This document shows positions 54,633 through 64,000 of a stretch of DNA of 64,000 nucleotides, piece after piece; within the stretch, counting starts at the first letter, position 1; the number at the start of each line of letters is the position of its first letter. This DNA comes from an uncultured Clostridia bacterium. GTDB taxonomy: Bacteria; Bacillota; Clostridia; Oscillospirales; Acutalibacteraceae. A model generated the notes under the pieces. That model was not told where the DNA came from and searched no databases. It worked only from the letters and a program-made list of their open reading frames with translations. Made by a program: the position numbers and the translations under genes. The stretch is from assembly GCA_947627135.1 (NCBI GenBank), contig CANQUV010000007.1, forward strand, positions 1-64,000, in the 5' to 3' direction.

Positions 54633-54833
54633 TTATTCATTGAATATCTTTTCCGCTAAATCAGAAAAGCTTGATTTTGGAGGAATAGCGATACCTTTTT
54701 TCTCGTCTGCTAATAATATTAATGTATTTCCGGGCTTTATATCAAAAATATCACGTGCTTGCTTTGGAATAACGATCTGACCTTTTTCACCAACAGTTAC
54801 TGTCCAAGCATATTTTCCTTTTGGAGAATTCAT
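54633..54833 (-). CDS. AbrB/SpoVT-type small transcription regulator
   Basis: The 66-residue protein is a single AbrB-like swapped-hairpin domain: TVTVGEKGQIVIPKQARDIF followed by IKPGNTLILLADEKKGIAI, then a short helical tail. Such stand-alone regulators bind DNA as dimers and often control an adjacent operon, commonly ABC-type export genes in clostridia. Here the gene that should follow is reduced to a remnant, so it appears orphaned. The ribosome site is AAGGAG. No palindromic operator was found upstream. Confidence 0.9.
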   Translation of the reverse strand: MNSPKGKYAWTVTVGEKGQIVIPKQARDIFDIKPGNTLILLADEKKGIAIPPKSSFSDLAEKIFNE

Positions 54834-54986
54834 ATTACCGCTCCTTAAGTATGATTTGTATAACTTATTGTATTGACGGAAATTAAATTTGTCAAGTTTT
54901 CTTTATAAGTTTACTTTAATATCAAGTATATAAATAAGCCGCCTTTTGCTCAAAATAGCAGGAACTACAATTTTATTAGCTAAAAA

Positions 54987-55139
54987 TTATGTAGTAAAAA
55001 TAATTAAATAGTTTATTAGCGGCATTTCTTTTTTCTTTTTTAATTCATAATTAGAAATATTTAGGTAATTTGACAGCTTTTTATAGAAAACACCATCCTA
55101 AACTTCGCTGAATTCATGATTTCCTACATTTATAATCAC
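54987..55139 (-). pseudogene. Small gene interrupted by in-frame TAG
   Basis: After the degV stop a strong ribosome site (AAGGAG, 55146-55151) leads to GTG at 55139, reading MIINVGNHEFSEV. A TAG at 55098-55100 interrupts, but the same frame continues for 36 codons (DGVFYKKLSNYLNISNYEL...) to a TAA at 54987. It looks like a recently inactivated small gene cotranscribed with degV. The family is not recognised. The remainder of 54834-55165 shows nothing else. Confidence 0.4.
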
Positions 55140-55165
55140 GCTAAACTCCTTATTAAAAAACTTAA

Positions 55166-56020
55166 TTATTCAACATATTGAATACAACCCAATGCTTTAA
55201 CTCCTGCTCCAACATGACAGCTGATACTGATTGGAAGTTTAAAAAGATTCACTTTATAATCAGGAAAACTTTTTTGAACCTTTTCTCTCCACTCCATAGC
55301 AGGTTCTAACTCTCCTGAATATGCAGTTTCAACTTTTACTGGTTTTCCGGCAAATCTTTCTTCAACATCTTTGTGTAAAACATTAAGCATTATATCTTCG
55401 GCATTTTTCATACCTCTTGCTTTAGCAAATGCATCTAATTTTTCGCCTTGAATTTGTAAAACAGGTTTAATATTCAAAATAGAGGCGATTGCCGCACCTG
55501 CAGAAGTTACTCTGCCGCTTTTCTTTAAAAGTTCTAAAGTATTAACAGCAAGATAAATACTTGCATTGTACGATTGTTTTTCAAGTGTTTTGCAAATTTC
55601 CTCTGCACTTAATCCTTTTTCTATAAGATGTAAAGCGTCGATAACTGATTGTCTTTGTGATACTGAAATTCTTTTATTGTCAGCTACAAACACTCGTCCG
55701 TTATAATCAGAAGCAAGTGCTTTTGCAGTATCTAAAGAACTGCTTAAACTTGCCGACATGGGAATATGTACAATATAATCATAATCTTTTAAAATTTTAT
55801 CCCAAAAAGAAATAATGGATTCAGGAGCAGGCTGTGATGTAGAAACCTGACATCCTTTAGAAAGCATTTCAAAAAACTGTTCATAAGTGCAGTTTATACC
55901 TTCAAAATATTCCTTATCATCAACAGAAAAGGGCATAGGCAACATATAAATACCTAATTCTTTTGCTTCTTCAGTAGAAATACTGCTGTTTGTATCAGTG
56001 GTTATTGCAATTTTATCCAC
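55166..56020 (-). CDS. DegV family fatty-acid-binding protein
   Basis: DegV (FakB-like) proteins bind a fatty acid and present it to a fatty acid kinase. The 284-residue length is typical. Visible motifs are the opening KIAITTDTNSSISTEEA, GCQVSTSQPAPESIISFWDK with the conserved T-S-Q-P, VHIPMSASLSSSLDTAK and the C-terminal SISCHVGAGVKALG with the conserved His and Gly. No FakA kinase gene is present here. The ribosome site is weak (CGAGGATG). An interrupted small gene follows. Confidence 0.94.
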   Translation of the reverse strand: MDKIAITTDTNSSISTEEAKELGIYMLPMPFSVDDKEYFEGINCTYEQFFEMLSKGCQVSTSQPAPESIISFWDKILKDYDYIVHIPMSASLSSSLDTAKALASDYNGRVFVADNKRISVSQRQSVIDALHLIEKGLSAEEICKTLEKQSYNASIYLAVNTLELLKKSGRVTSAGAAIASILNIKPVLQIQGEKLDAFAKARGMKNAEDIMLNVLHKDVEERFAGKPVKVETAYSGELEPAMEWREKVQKSFPDYKVNLFKLPISISCHVGAGVKALGCIQYVE

Positions 56021-56187
56021 TTTGCATCCTCGTTTCGTAATTGATTTATAACATTAAAATTATACATTTAAGAAGATTTATTGTCAATAAAATAGACTTT
56101 TTAAGAAAACTTTGATAATTAAAATATTATAATATGAAATTACTGTTTATTATTGCCTTAAAAAATAATAAAAATATAATATAATGT

Positions 56188-56217
56188 TAGACATTTATAT
56201 AACTTATATGTTATACT
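56188..56217 (+). promoter_or_regulatory. Promoter of lipoprotein amylase gene
   Basis: A -35-like TAGACA (56188-56193) and an extended -10 TGTTATACT (hexamer 56212-56217) with 18-bp spacing. Confidence 0.5.
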
Positions 56218-56250
56218 GTAATTAACAATTTAGACAGGAGGAATTATAAA

Positions 56251-58257
56251 TTGAAAAAAGTAATATCATTTCTGCTTGCCGTAACAATTATCGGAAGTAT
56301 GGCAGCGATTTTTACAGGATGCAATAATACACTGACAGATCAACCAGAAACAACAGATTATAAATTAGCGGAAAATATAGAAGATGGTTCAATACTTCAT
56401 TGTTTTTCATGGGACTTTAATACAATAAAAAATTCAATGGCGGATATAGCGGCATCAGGATTTACAGCTTTGCAGACATCACCAATCAATGAATGTATTA
56501 AAGGTGAAAATGCAGGAATGCAGCTTTACGGAGAAGGTAAATGGTATTATCATTACCAGCCGACAGACTGGACAATAGGTAATTATCAGCTTGGTACGAA
56601 AGATGAATTTAAGGCGATGTGTGAAGAAGCAGACAAATATGGAATAAAAGTAATAGTTGACGTACTGCCTAATCATACAACACCGGCAACCACTGAAGTT
56701 AATCAGAATTTGATTGATGCAGTAGGCGGAATGGACAAACTGTATCATAAAAATTCACAATACGATTTAAGAGATTATAGTGATAGACTTGCCTGTACAA
56801 CATATAAAATGGGAGGACTTCCCGATGTAAATACAGAAAACCCAAAATTTCAGGAATACTATTTAAAATTTGTAAATGAGTGTATAGATTTAGGAGTAGA
56901 CGGATTTCGTTACGATACAGCAAAGCATATCGGATTGCCTGATGATCCTAAAGAGGACGACGGATATAAAAATAATTTTTGGGAAAGAGTAACAACAGAA
57001 ATACATAATGCCGATAAAATTTTTAACTACGGAGAAGTATTGCAGGGAAATAATGATCGAATAAACGATTATATAGCTGCGATCGGAAGAACTACAGCAA
57101 GTACATACGGAGACAGAATAAGAAATGCAGTTACTCAAAACAATTTAGGTTCTTCAATGATCAAAGATTATTTTATAAGAGAAGAAAACACAGATAAGAT
57201 TGTAACATGGGTTGAATCACACGATAACTATATAAACGATGGTAACTGGGCACAAATGTCTGAACAGCAGGTATTGCTTGCATATTCAATAATAGCAGCC
57301 CGTAAAGACGGAACACCTCTGTTTTTTGACAGACCCTATCACGCCTCACAAGAGGACCAATGGGGAATGAACAGAATAGGGGCAGCAGGCAGTGATATGT
57401 TTAAGTCTGATATTGTAAGAGCGATAAACTATTTCAGAATTGCCATGAACGGGGAAGAAGAAGAACTGGTAACTCCTAATGAAGATACAACGGCAGTTGT
57501 AATTGAAAGAGGAGAAAAGGGTGCAGTAATAGTAAATACAACAGGACAACTTGAAACGGGCTTTGATATAAATCTTCCAGACGGAAGCTATAAAGACAGA
57601 GTAGACAAGGAGACAGTTTATACTGTTTCAGGCGGAAAATTAACATCAGAAAAAGCTATACCTGAAAACACAACGGTTGTACTGTACAACGAAGGTTATG
57701 TAAACTATGCATCTCCTGCAGTAGTATCAGTAGATGAAGACACTGAATTTATTTATGATGAAGAAACTTTAGAAGTAACACTTCATTGTGAAAATACAGA
57801 TAATGCAAAGTTTCATCTTGAAGCAGGAGATAAAGTAATAGACGCAGAATTTAAAGACGGAGAAACAATAAAGATAAATCAAGGACAGGGAGAAACAGCA
57901 GTTTTAACCCTTAAAGCAAGCAATCCTCAGGGAATTGAAACGTACAGACAGGTATTCTTTACACGGGAAGGAGTTAAAGTTGAAAGCAAAGTAGCAAAAG
58001 GGACAAAGGTTTATTTTGAAAAACCCGATAACTGGGGAGAGAAAATCAACGCTTATGTTTATTCAGACAGCGACGGAGAAGAAACAGCATGGCCTGGCCT
58101 TTCAATGACAGATGAAGGAGACGGCAAATACAGTTATACCTGTAAATATGACTGGAATACACCGAAGATCATTTTTAATGACGGAACTAATCAGTATCCC
58201 GGAGCAAATGCAGAAGGACTTCTTATTGAAGAGGGAAAAACATATACAGTAAACTAA
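56251..58257 (+). CDS. Lipoprotein alpha-amylase (GH13_28-like) with CBM26
   Basis: This alpha-amylase cuts internal alpha-1,4 bonds of starch outside the cell. The 668-residue protein has a lipoprotein signal with lipobox FTGC (residues about 22-25), so it is anchored by lipid. The GH13 barrel closely follows Bacillus subtilis AmyE (LHCFSWDFNTIKNSM, FTALQTSPIN, VIVDVLPNHTT) with catalytic Asp222 (DGFRYDTAKH), Glu262 (NYGEVLQG) and Asp325 (WVESHDNY). A linker domain (about 480-575) precedes a starch-binding module 26 (about 585-665, VYFEKPDNWGEKINAYVY and AWPGLSM). The start is TTG behind ACAGGAGG. It is monocistronic. Confidence 0.95.
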   Translation: MKKVISFLLAVTIIGSMAAIFTGCNNTLTDQPETTDYKLAENIEDGSILHCFSWDFNTIKNSMADIAASGFTALQTSPINECIKGENAGMQLYGEGKWYYHYQPTDWTIGNYQLGTKDEFKAMCEEADKYGIKVIVDVLPNHTTPATTEVNQNLIDAVGGMDKLYHKNSQYDLRDYSDRLACTTYKMGGLPDVNTENPKFQEYYLKFVNECIDLGVDGFRYDTAKHIGLPDDPKEDDGYKNNFWERVTTEIHNADKIFNYGEVLQGNNDRINDYIAAIGRTTASTYGDRIRNAVTQNNLGSSMIKDYFIREENTDKIVTWVESHDNYINDGNWAQMSEQQVLLAYSIIAARKDGTPLFFDRPYHASQEDQWGMNRIGAAGSDMFKSDIVRAINYFRIAMNGEEEELVTPNEDTTAVVIERGEKGAVIVNTTGQLETGFDINLPDGSYKDRVDKETVYTVSGGKLTSEKAIPENTTVVLYNEGYVNYASPAVVSVDEDTEFIYDEETLEVTLHCENTDNAKFHLEAGDKVIDAEFKDGETIKINQGQGETAVLTLKASNPQGIETYRQVFFTREGVKVESKVAKGTKVYFEKPDNWGEKINAYVYSDSDGEETAWPGLSMTDEGDGKYSYTCKYDWNTPKIIFNDGTNQYPGANAEGLLIEEGKTYTVN

Positions 58258-58275
58258 TATATTAAAAGTAAAAAT

Positions 58276-58310
58276 AAAGGGTATGCAGTAAAAATTGCAT
58301 ACCCTTTTTA
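58276..58310. terminator. Bidirectional terminator
   Basis: A 12-bp stem AAAGGGTATGCA/TGCATACCCTTT with flanking A and T tracts, between the convergent amylase and ilvE genes. Confidence 0.88.
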
Positions 58311-58335
58311 TATGTTTTTTAGATATTTTAATAAA

Positions 58336-59361
58336 TTATTTAATTCTGTGTATCCAGCCTTCAGGAGCTTCAATTTCACCCAATTGAATACCTTTTAATG
58401 TATCGTATAATTTTTTAGTAATGGGACCCATATCGTCCATACCGCTTGGAAGGCAAATTTCTTTGCCATGGTCAACAATTTTGCCAACAGGTGAAATTAC
58501 AGCAGCAGTACCGCATAAACCACATTCTGCAAAATCTTTAACTTCTTCAAAAAGAACTTCTCTTTCTTCAACTTCAAGACCCAAATAATCTTTGGCAACA
58601 ACCATAAGCGAGCGTCTTGTAATAGATGGGAGAATACTGTCTGATTTAGGAGTAACTACCTTGTTGTCTTTAGTAATGAATAAAAAGTTTGCTCCGCCTG
58701 TTTCTTCTACCTTTGTTCTGGTTGCAGGGTCAAGGTACATATTTTCATCAAATCCCTCATTGTGAGCGGTAACAATAGCATGTAAACTCATAGCATAATT
58801 AGCGCCTGCTTTAATATTGCCTGTACCGTGGGGAGCGGCTCTGTCAAAGTCAGAAACCTTTATTGTAATTGGTTTTGCACCTCCTTTAAAATAAGGTCCA
58901 ACAGGGGTAGCAAAAAGTCTGAATTGATATTCGTCGGCAGGTTTAACTCCGATTACAGAGTTAATACCAAACATAAAAGGACGAAGATAAAGCGTTGCTC
59001 CTGAACCATAAGGAGGAACATAATCAGCATTTGCCGTAACAACCTGTGTAACAGCGTCTATAAATTTATCTTTCGGGAATACAGGCATTTCAAGTCTTTT
59101 GCAGGAACTGATTAAACGGTCTGCGTTTAAATCAGGTCTGAAAGTAACAATGTGACCGTCCTTGGTTGTGTATGCTTTTAAACCTTCAAAGCAAGTTTGG
59201 GCATATTGCAAAACTCCTGCACATTCATTCATAACGATATTAGCGTCATCTATAAGACTGCCGTTATCCCACGTTCCGTTTTTGTAATTTGCAACAAATC
59301 TTTTGTCAGTTTGAATGTAACTGAAACCAAGATTTTGCCAATCAATATTTTTGTTCATCAT
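58336..59361 (-). CDS. ilvE: Branched-chain amino acid aminotransferase
   Basis: This PLP-dependent enzyme of fold type IV exchanges amino groups between glutamate and Leu, Ile or Val. The 341-residue protein shows QTCFEGLKAYTTKDG, LYLRPFMFG, the PLP-lysine segment GTGNIKAGANYAMSLHA, YLDPATRTKVEETGGANFLF and CGLCGTAAVISPVG, as in the longer bacterial IlvE type. Two adjacent ATG codons are possible starts (AGGAAG lies five or eight bases upstream). It is monocistronic. Confidence 0.95.
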   Translation of the reverse strand: MMNKNIDWQNLGFSYIQTDKRFVANYKNGTWDNGSLIDDANIVMNECAGVLQYAQTCFEGLKAYTTKDGHIVTFRPDLNADRLISSCKRLEMPVFPKDKFIDAVTQVVTANADYVPPYGSGATLYLRPFMFGINSVIGVKPADEYQFRLFATPVGPYFKGGAKPITIKVSDFDRAAPHGTGNIKAGANYAMSLHAIVTAHNEGFDENMYLDPATRTKVEETGGANFLFITKDNKVVTPKSDSILPSITRRSLMVVAKDYLGLEVEEREVLFEEVKDFAECGLCGTAAVISPVGKIVDHGKEICLPSGMDDMGPITKKLYDTLKGIQLGEIEAPEGWIHRIK

Positions 59362-59646
59362 ATATACTTCCTTTCATAAGCCAATTTTCAGGCGCATAAA
59401 GGCGTCTAAATTATTAATTGTACATAAAAATTTTACCACCCTTTATAATTAATGTCAATAATTTAACGCTTTAAATTGTAAAATAAATAATAAATTGAAT
59501 TTTTTAATAGTTAATATATTATCTTGCGGCAGAATGTTTTCTGTACTGAAATATATCTTGTATTATTCTTCTTTAGTAATATTTGTAATTGAAAAGGTAT
59601 ATCACATTAAATATTTTATTTTTATTTGTTTTTGTAAACCTAAAAG
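59362..59646. other. Intergenic region without recognisable gene
   Basis: The A+T-rich 285-bp gap between ilvE and the V-ATPase operon end holds no convincing gene. A plus-strand frame of 79 codons starting at 59495 lacks a ribosome site and runs through the V-ATPase terminator. No T-box or leader was found for ilvE. Confidence 0.5.
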
Positions 59647-59678
59647 TTCACAGCATCCAATAGGATGCTGTGAATTTA
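59645..59678 (-). terminator. V-ATPase operon terminator
   Basis: A perfect 12-bp stem TTCACAGCATCC/GGATGCTGTGAA (59647-59658 with 59663-59674). On the minus strand CTTTTA follows. It overlaps the end of the subunit D gene. Confidence 0.8.
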
Positions 59679-60326
59679 TGCAATACTTTCCTTTTTTTCT
59701 TCTGCAAGTTTTTCTCTTTGCTTTTTCTTTTTAATAACTTTAAGACGGGAGAATTCCTCTCTGTCCTTTTCATCTAAAGCGTCTGTTATAAATTTAACAG
59801 TTTCTTCAAAACGTGGTATCATAATATTTTTAAGAGCATTTGCACGCTTTTGAGTTTTTTTAATTGAAACAGCCAACCTGTAAACGCTGTTCTCAATTTC
59901 AGCCAGTTCAACCGTAAGGCGTTTAACCTCGCTGAACTTTTGATGAGCATTATCAAGAGCGGTATCGGTTGAATAAAGACCGTAAGTAAGATTATGCTTT
60001 GTTATAGGCTTAATAGTTAAAATTGGAATTTCAACACCCATAACACTTCTGTAATCAAGCTTTAAACTGTTTTCAACAGGTGTGGCTCTTGAAATCTCGT
60101 CGCAAAAGCCATGGGTGATGTTGGCAGTCTGCAACGCAATATATGCTTCTTCATAAGCAGAGTCGATTTTACCTTGAATTTCATTAGCTTTATCAATAAG
60201 ATTCATCATTTCTCTTATTAAAATATTGCGTTTTTTATCCATTAGTTCATATCCGACTCTAGCCAAAGATAAAGATTTTTTTGTGTTCATTAAATTACCT
60301 TTTGTAGGTACTGCCTGAACAGCCAT
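59676..60326 (-). CDS. atpD: V-type ATPase subunit D
   Basis: Subunit D is the central stalk of the V/A-type ATPase and transmits rotation between V1 and V0. The 216-residue protein is almost entirely helical, with the family N-terminus MAVQAVPTKGNLMNTKKSL and C-terminal ANALKNIMIPRFEETVKFI. The start is ATG at 60326 (complement) behind AAAGGGTG. It is the last gene of the minus-strand order E, A, B, D and follows subunit B by 35 bp. Confidence 0.95.
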   Translation of the reverse strand: MAVQAVPTKGNLMNTKKSLSLARVGYELMDKKRNILIREMMNLIDKANEIQGKIDSAYEEAYIALQTANITHGFCDEISRATPVENSLKLDYRSVMGVEIPILTIKPITKHNLTYGLYSTDTALDNAHQKFSEVKRLTVELAEIENSVYRLAVSIKKTQKRANALKNIMIPRFEETVKFITDALDEKDREEFSRLKVIKKKKQREKLAEEKKESIA

Positions 60327-60361
60327 TTAAATATTCACCCTTTCAATTAAAAATAAATTGA

Positions 60362-61753
60362 TTATTTATCTTCTTGAGTTTTGTCAACATAATATTTGTC
60401 CAGTATAGCATCGTCAACACGGTCCAGTTCAGCTTTAGGTAAGTGACCAAGCAACTCCCATCCTAAATCAAGGCTCTGTTCAATAGTTCTGTTTTCATTA
60501 AAACCTTGATTTATAAATTTATCCTCAAAAAGCTTACCAAACTCAATATACTTTTTATCGTTTGGGGAAAGCTCCTCCTCACCTATAACTGATGCAAGAG
60601 AACGTGCGTCGATAACTTTTGCATAGGATGCAAAAAGTTGGTTTGCAAGGGGAGAGTGGTCAGCTCTGGTATATCCTTCACCTATACCATCTTTCATCAA
60701 ACGAGAAAGAGAGGGCAATACATTAACAGGAGGATAAAGACCCTGTCCCTGTAAGTTTCGGTCGAGAACGATCTGTCCCTCTGTTATATATCCTGTAAGG
60801 TCGGGGATAGGATGAGTAATATCATCATTAGGCATAGTTAAAATAGGAATTTGAGTAACAGAACCGGAATGATTTTTGATCATACCGGCACGCTCATAAA
60901 GGGAAGCAAGATCAGAATATAAGTAACCGGGATATCCTTTCCTGCCGGGGATTTCACCTTTAGATGAGCTGAATTCACGAAGTGCTTCTGCATAAGAAGT
61001 CATATCAGTCATAATAACAAGAATGTGCATATCAAGTTCAAAAGCAAGATATTCAGCAATAGTCAAGGCACATCTTGGGGTAAGAGTTCTTTCAATAATA
61101 GGGTCGTTGGAAAGGTTTAGCAGCATTACTACATGAGAAAGTACACCGCTTTCTTCAAAAGATTTTCTGAAGTAGTCTGCAACATCTTTTTGAACGCCCA
61201 TAGCTGCAAATACAACGCCGAAGTTACTGCTGTCTGCACCGGTAATTTTAGCCTGTCTTACAATTTGCACAGCCAAATCATTGTGTTTCATACCTGAACC
61301 TGAAAAAATAGGCAATTTCTGACCTCGAATAAGGGTCATAAGAGTATCAATGGAAGAAATACCCGTATTAATGTAGTTTTTAGGATAAACTCGGGAAACA
61401 GGATTAATAGGAGTACCGTTTATATCAGCTTTTTTAACAGGAAAAATGTCACCTAAACCGTCAATAGGTCTGCCAGCACCGTCTAAAACTCTGCCGACAA
61501 TTTCAGGAGATAAAGGCATTTCCATAGGATGACCTGTAAGTCTTGTTTGAGCATTTTTAAGGCTTATTTGTCTTGTGCCTTCAAATACCTGAACAACAAT
61601 TCTCTCGCCCTCAATCTGAACGACACGACCTTGTCTTGAAGTTCCGTTTTCAAGTTTAATATCAACAATTTCCTCATAGGAAACGTCTTTCACACCGTCA
61701 ATAACAACCAGAGAGCCGTTAATCTCTTTAACGCCTACATAATCTATAATCAT
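60362..61753 (-). CDS. atpB: V-type ATPase subunit B
   Basis: Subunit B is the non-catalytic nucleotide-site subunit of the V1 hexamer. The 463-residue protein has the family landmarks [18 protein letters not shown], where the P-loop is replaced as expected for B subunits, [20 protein letters not shown] and [20 protein letters not shown]. The ribosome site is AAGGAGGG. It lies 13 bp after subunit A. Confidence 0.96.
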   Translation of the reverse strand: MIIDYVGVKEINGSLVVIDGVKDVSYEEIVDIKLENGTSRQGRVVQIEGERIVVQVFEGTRQISLKNAQTRLTGHPMEMPLSPEIVGRVLDGAGRPIDGLGDIFPVKKADINGTPINPVSRVYPKNYINTGISSIDTLMTLIRGQKLPIFSGSGMKHNDLAVQIVRQAKITGADSSNFGVVFAAMGVQKDVADYFRKSFEESGVLSHVVMLLNLSNDPIIERTLTPRCALTIAEYLAFELDMHILVIMTDMTSYAEALREFSSSKGEIPGRKGYPGYLYSDLASLYERAGMIKNHSGSVTQIPILTMPNDDITHPIPDLTGYITEGQIVLDRNLQGQGLYPPVNVLPSLSRLMKDGIGEGYTRADHSPLANQLFASYAKVIDARSLASVIGEEELSPNDKKYIEFGKLFEDKFINQGFNENRTIEQSLDLGWELLGHLPKAELDRVDDAILDKYYVDKTQEDK

Positions 61754-61766
61754 TAGGTTCCCCTCC

Positions 61767-63521
61767 TTATTGCATTATTGAGTCAAGCTGTTTGTCAATG
61801 TCTTTTATATATTCATCAAACATTTCAGGCTTGCTGTTTGGAATATCGTATTTCATTTTAGTAAGTTTATCAAATATTCCCAAATTCAGAATTTTCGAAA
61901 TTGGAATTTCAGCAGAAATTATTTTTTTAGATTTTTTATGCATATAAAGGATAGTTTTCATCATAAGCTTCTGTTTTTCAAGAGAAACGAAAGTGTCGTC
62001 AGCGTGAAAAGCATTTTGCTGTAAAAATCCAACTCTAATAACTCTTGCTGTTTCAATTACAAGCTTTTGGTCGTCAGGTAATACATCCGATCCGATAAGC
62101 TTAACAATTTCCATAAGCTGATTTTCTTCTTGAAGTAATGACGCAATTTTAGTGCGGTATTTTATAAAATCTTCACCCTGATTTTCTTCAAACCAAGGGT
62201 CAAGGTCATTAAAATACTCGCTGTAACTGTCTATCCAGTTAATTGCAGGATAATGACGGGCATAAGCAAGAGCTTTATCAAGAGCCCAGAAACATCTTGT
62301 AAAACGCTTTGTATTCTGAGTAACAGGTTCGGAAAAATCAGAACCTTGAGGAGATACTGCACCGATTAGTGTTACAGAGCCTTCAGAACCGCAAAGAGAT
62401 GTTATTCTTCCGGCTCTTTCATAGAACTCTGCAAGTCGGGAAGGAAGATATGCAGGAAATCCTTCTTCCGCAGGCATTTCTTCAAGGCGTCCTGAAATTT
62501 CTCTTAAAGCTTCAGCCCAACGGGATGTGGAATCTGCCATCATAGCAACATGATAACCCATATCTCTATAATATTCTGCAAGAGTAATACCGGTATAAAT
62601 TGAAGCTTCACGAGCAGCAACCGGCATGTTTGATGTATTGGCAATAAGAACGGTTCTGTCGGTCATAGGTCGTTGAGATTTAGGGTCGATAAGTTCAGAA
62701 AATTCATCAAGAACCTGACTCATTTCGTTGCCACGTTCGCCGCAGCCTACATAAATAATAATATCAGCGTCACACCATTTTGCAAGCTGGTGCTGAGTCA
62801 TAGTTTTACCTGTTCCGAATCCGCCCGGAATTGCTGCTGCACCGCCCTTTGCAATAGGGAACAGGGTATCGATAACTCTCTGTCCCGTAATGAGGGGAAC
62901 AGTAGGGGAAAGTCTTTCTTTAACAGGTCTTGATGTTCTTATAGGCCATTTCTGACAAAGTGTCAGGTTGTGTTCAACGCCTAAATCATCTTTAATAACA
63001 GCGATCGTGTCAAAAAGTTTGTATTTGCCGTTTGGCATAACTTTGGTAACAACACCTTGTAAATCAGGATGTACCATGAGCCTGTGTTCAATGATGGGTG
63101 TTTCAGGCAAAGTTGCATAAATATCTCCGCCCTTTAATTTATCTCCAACATTTATCTTTAAAGTGACATCCCACAGTTTCTCGTCATCAAGAGCAGATAC
63201 TGCCGAACCTCTGCTGATAAAAGCTCCGGCTTTTTCTTCAATAGCCGCAAGAGGCCGTTCAATGCCGTCAAAAATATTATCAATAATTCCCGGTCCTAAA
63301 AGAACATTCATTGGAGCACCCGTACCTTCAACAGGGTCTCCGGGCTTTAGTCCGGTGGTTTCTTCATAAACCTGAATTGTGGTGGCTTCGTCAGTAATTC
63401 CGATGATTTCGCCTACAAGTTTTTCTTTTCCAACATAAACCATTTCCATCATTTGAAATGCAGTAGAACCTTTTACGGTAACAACCGGACCGTTGATACC
63501 AAAAATTTTATAGTTATTCAT
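61767..63521 (-). CDS. atpA: V-type ATPase catalytic subunit A
   Basis: Subunit A hydrolyses or makes ATP in V1. The 584-residue protein opens [18 protein letters not shown], has the A-specific 'non-homologous' insert (about 110-200), the P-loop [14 protein letters not shown], the catalytic Glu region [16 protein letters not shown], and [20 protein letters not shown]. The start is ATG at 63521 (complement) with a modest ribosome site (AGAGATGG); a 14-codon extension upstream has none. The direction of the enzyme (H+ or Na+ pump, or ATP synthase) cannot be read without the membrane subunits. Confidence 0.96.
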   Translation of the reverse strand: MNNYKIFGINGPVVTVKGSTAFQMMEMVYVGKEKLVGEIIGITDEATTIQVYEETTGLKPGDPVEGTGAPMNVLLGPGIIDNIFDGIERPLAAIEEKAGAFISRGSAVSALDDEKLWDVTLKINVGDKLKGGDIYATLPETPIIEHRLMVHPDLQGVVTKVMPNGKYKLFDTIAVIKDDLGVEHNLTLCQKWPIRTSRPVKERLSPTVPLITGQRVIDTLFPIAKGGAAAIPGGFGTGKTMTQHQLAKWCDADIIIYVGCGERGNEMSQVLDEFSELIDPKSQRPMTDRTVLIANTSNMPVAAREASIYTGITLAEYYRDMGYHVAMMADSTSRWAEALREISGRLEEMPAEEGFPAYLPSRLAEFYERAGRITSLCGSEGSVTLIGAVSPQGSDFSEPVTQNTKRFTRCFWALDKALAYARHYPAINWIDSYSEYFNDLDPWFEENQGEDFIKYRTKIASLLQEENQLMEIVKLIGSDVLPDDQKLVIETARVIRVGFLQQNAFHADDTFVSLEKQKLMMKTILYMHKKSKKIISAEIPISKILNLGIFDKLTKMKYDIPNSKPEMFDEYIKDIDKQLDSIMQ

Positions 63522-63610
63522 GTAAAACCATCTCTTTTTCTGCAATTTGAGTTGTAGTACCAACTTATAACTGAATACGAAAAATCTTATTTCTCAAACT
63601 TAGATTAATA

Positions 63611-64000
63611 TTAAACAACTTTTAAACCGGAGTTTTCGGTAAACCATTGTCTTTGATCCTGAAGCTTGCTGTCTAAAGTTTCATCGGCAATAATATTCAG
63701 TTCTTCACAAAAAACCTTAATTCCGCCGATTTTAATTTCAGGGATTGCTTTAACCTGTGTTTCTCCGCTGAAGCAATCCTGAAGTTGTTTTGCAAGATTT
63801 TTGTCTTTTTCGTTAATGTAAATTATACAACTTTTGCCGTCAAATAGTTTTGAAATATTTTGAGCCTGCATAGTAATTTTGTTTTTATATTCTTCAGTAG
63901 AAGTATAAGCAATTAGTTTCTCGGTTGCTTTTTCAAAAACAGTTTGCATCATTTTTGCTCTTTTAAGAAAAAGTTCGTCTTGACTTTCTTTTTCTTTTTT
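63611..64000 (-). CDS. atpE: V-type ATPase subunit E, C-terminal part
   Basis: Subunit E is a peripheral stalk of the V/A-ATPase. The frame is open to the window edge (codon-aligned at 64000), so the N-terminal part is missing and the internal ATG at 63952 is not the real start. The visible 129 residues show the helical stalk end and the C-terminal globular domain, with GGIKVFCEELNIIADETLDS followed by KLQDQRQWF, typical of subunit E. It precedes subunit A by 90 bp; subunits C and F are not between them, so they must lie upstream or elsewhere. Confidence 0.85.
   Translation of the reverse strand, partial: KKEKESQDELFLKRAKMMQTVFEKATEKLIAYTSTEEYKNKITMQAQNISKLFDGKSCIIYINEKDKNLAKQLQDCFSGETQVKAIPEIKIGGIKVFCEELNIIADETLDSKLQDQRQWFTENSGLKVV

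Noticed and set aside
55098-55100. TAG read as an amino acid (pyrrolysine-type recoding)
   Set aside because: No pyl genes or recoding signals are seen, and a nearby gene is interrupted by TAA, so decay is simpler.
59495-59734. A 79-codon plus-strand frame before the V-ATPase terminator
   Set aside because: No ribosome site, it runs through a strong hairpin and overlaps the subunit D gene on the other strand.

Overview
This is an A+T-rich Firmicutes chromosome segment. It carries sporulation genes (spoVT, an alpha/beta-type small acid-soluble spore protein, a SpoIID relative), a V-type ATPase, ECF vitamin transporters, and a secreted starch-degrading set in which two proteins end in dockerins. 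That mix fits an anaerobic, spore-forming, starch-using gut clostridium close to Ruminococcus (the R. bromii 'amylosome' type). The species cannot be fixed from the sequence alone. No rRNA, CRISPR array, intact insertion sequence, prophage or replication origin was seen.

Layout. 1-6.8 kb: unknown membrane proteins, spoVT, a spore protein gene, a SpoIID-like protein lacking its catalytic Glu, and a secreted leucine-rich-repeat protein with a dockerin. 6.8-16.7 kb: a T-box-controlled thrS, a VanY-like protein that has lost its metal ligands, a 5-copy 95-bp tandem repeat, rpmE, yigZ, dnaG-rpoD, a small metallopeptidase, a LysM protein and enolase. 16.9-23.1 kb: two paralogous secreted pullulanases, one membrane-anchored and one with a dockerin. 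23.3-25.05 kb: folT and ribU, controlled by a THF and an FMN riboswitch respectively. 25.1-34 kb: a cell-envelope block (LicD, glycosyltransferase, small membrane protein, PepV-type dipeptidase, YfhO) plus an HD nucleotidase and an LCP-family ligase. 34.1-38.9 kb: an intracellular GH13 enzyme fused to DUF1653, a pyrophosphatase, a DUF2804-like protein and a small lipoprotein. 39.0-39.6 kb: a second tandem array (six 93-bp units) related to the first but inverted. 39.8-52.6 kb: ruvCAB, glmM, a methyltransferase, ecfA1-ecfA2-ecfT, truA, a DUF5711-like protein, cvpA, pgsA and clpE. 52.7-59.4 kb: tRNA-Gly, decayed small genes around an AbrB regulator, a membrane-tethered C39 peptidase, DegV, a lipoprotein alpha-amylase with a starch-binding module, and ilvE. 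59.6-64 kb: V-ATPase subunits D, B, A and part of E.

How the genes fit together. Starch would be attacked outside the cell by the lipoprotein amylase and the two pullulanases, held by a lipid anchor, a C-terminal membrane helix, or a dockerin on a cohesin scaffold not present here. Resulting oligosaccharides could be cut inside the cell by the GH13-DUF1653 enzyme. The shared EcfA1-A2-T module would power the FolT and RibU S-components. The least explained items are the two related repeat arrays, the two enzyme homologues missing catalytic residues, the GH13-DUF1653 fusion, and the interrupted small genes near 54.6 and 55.1 kb.
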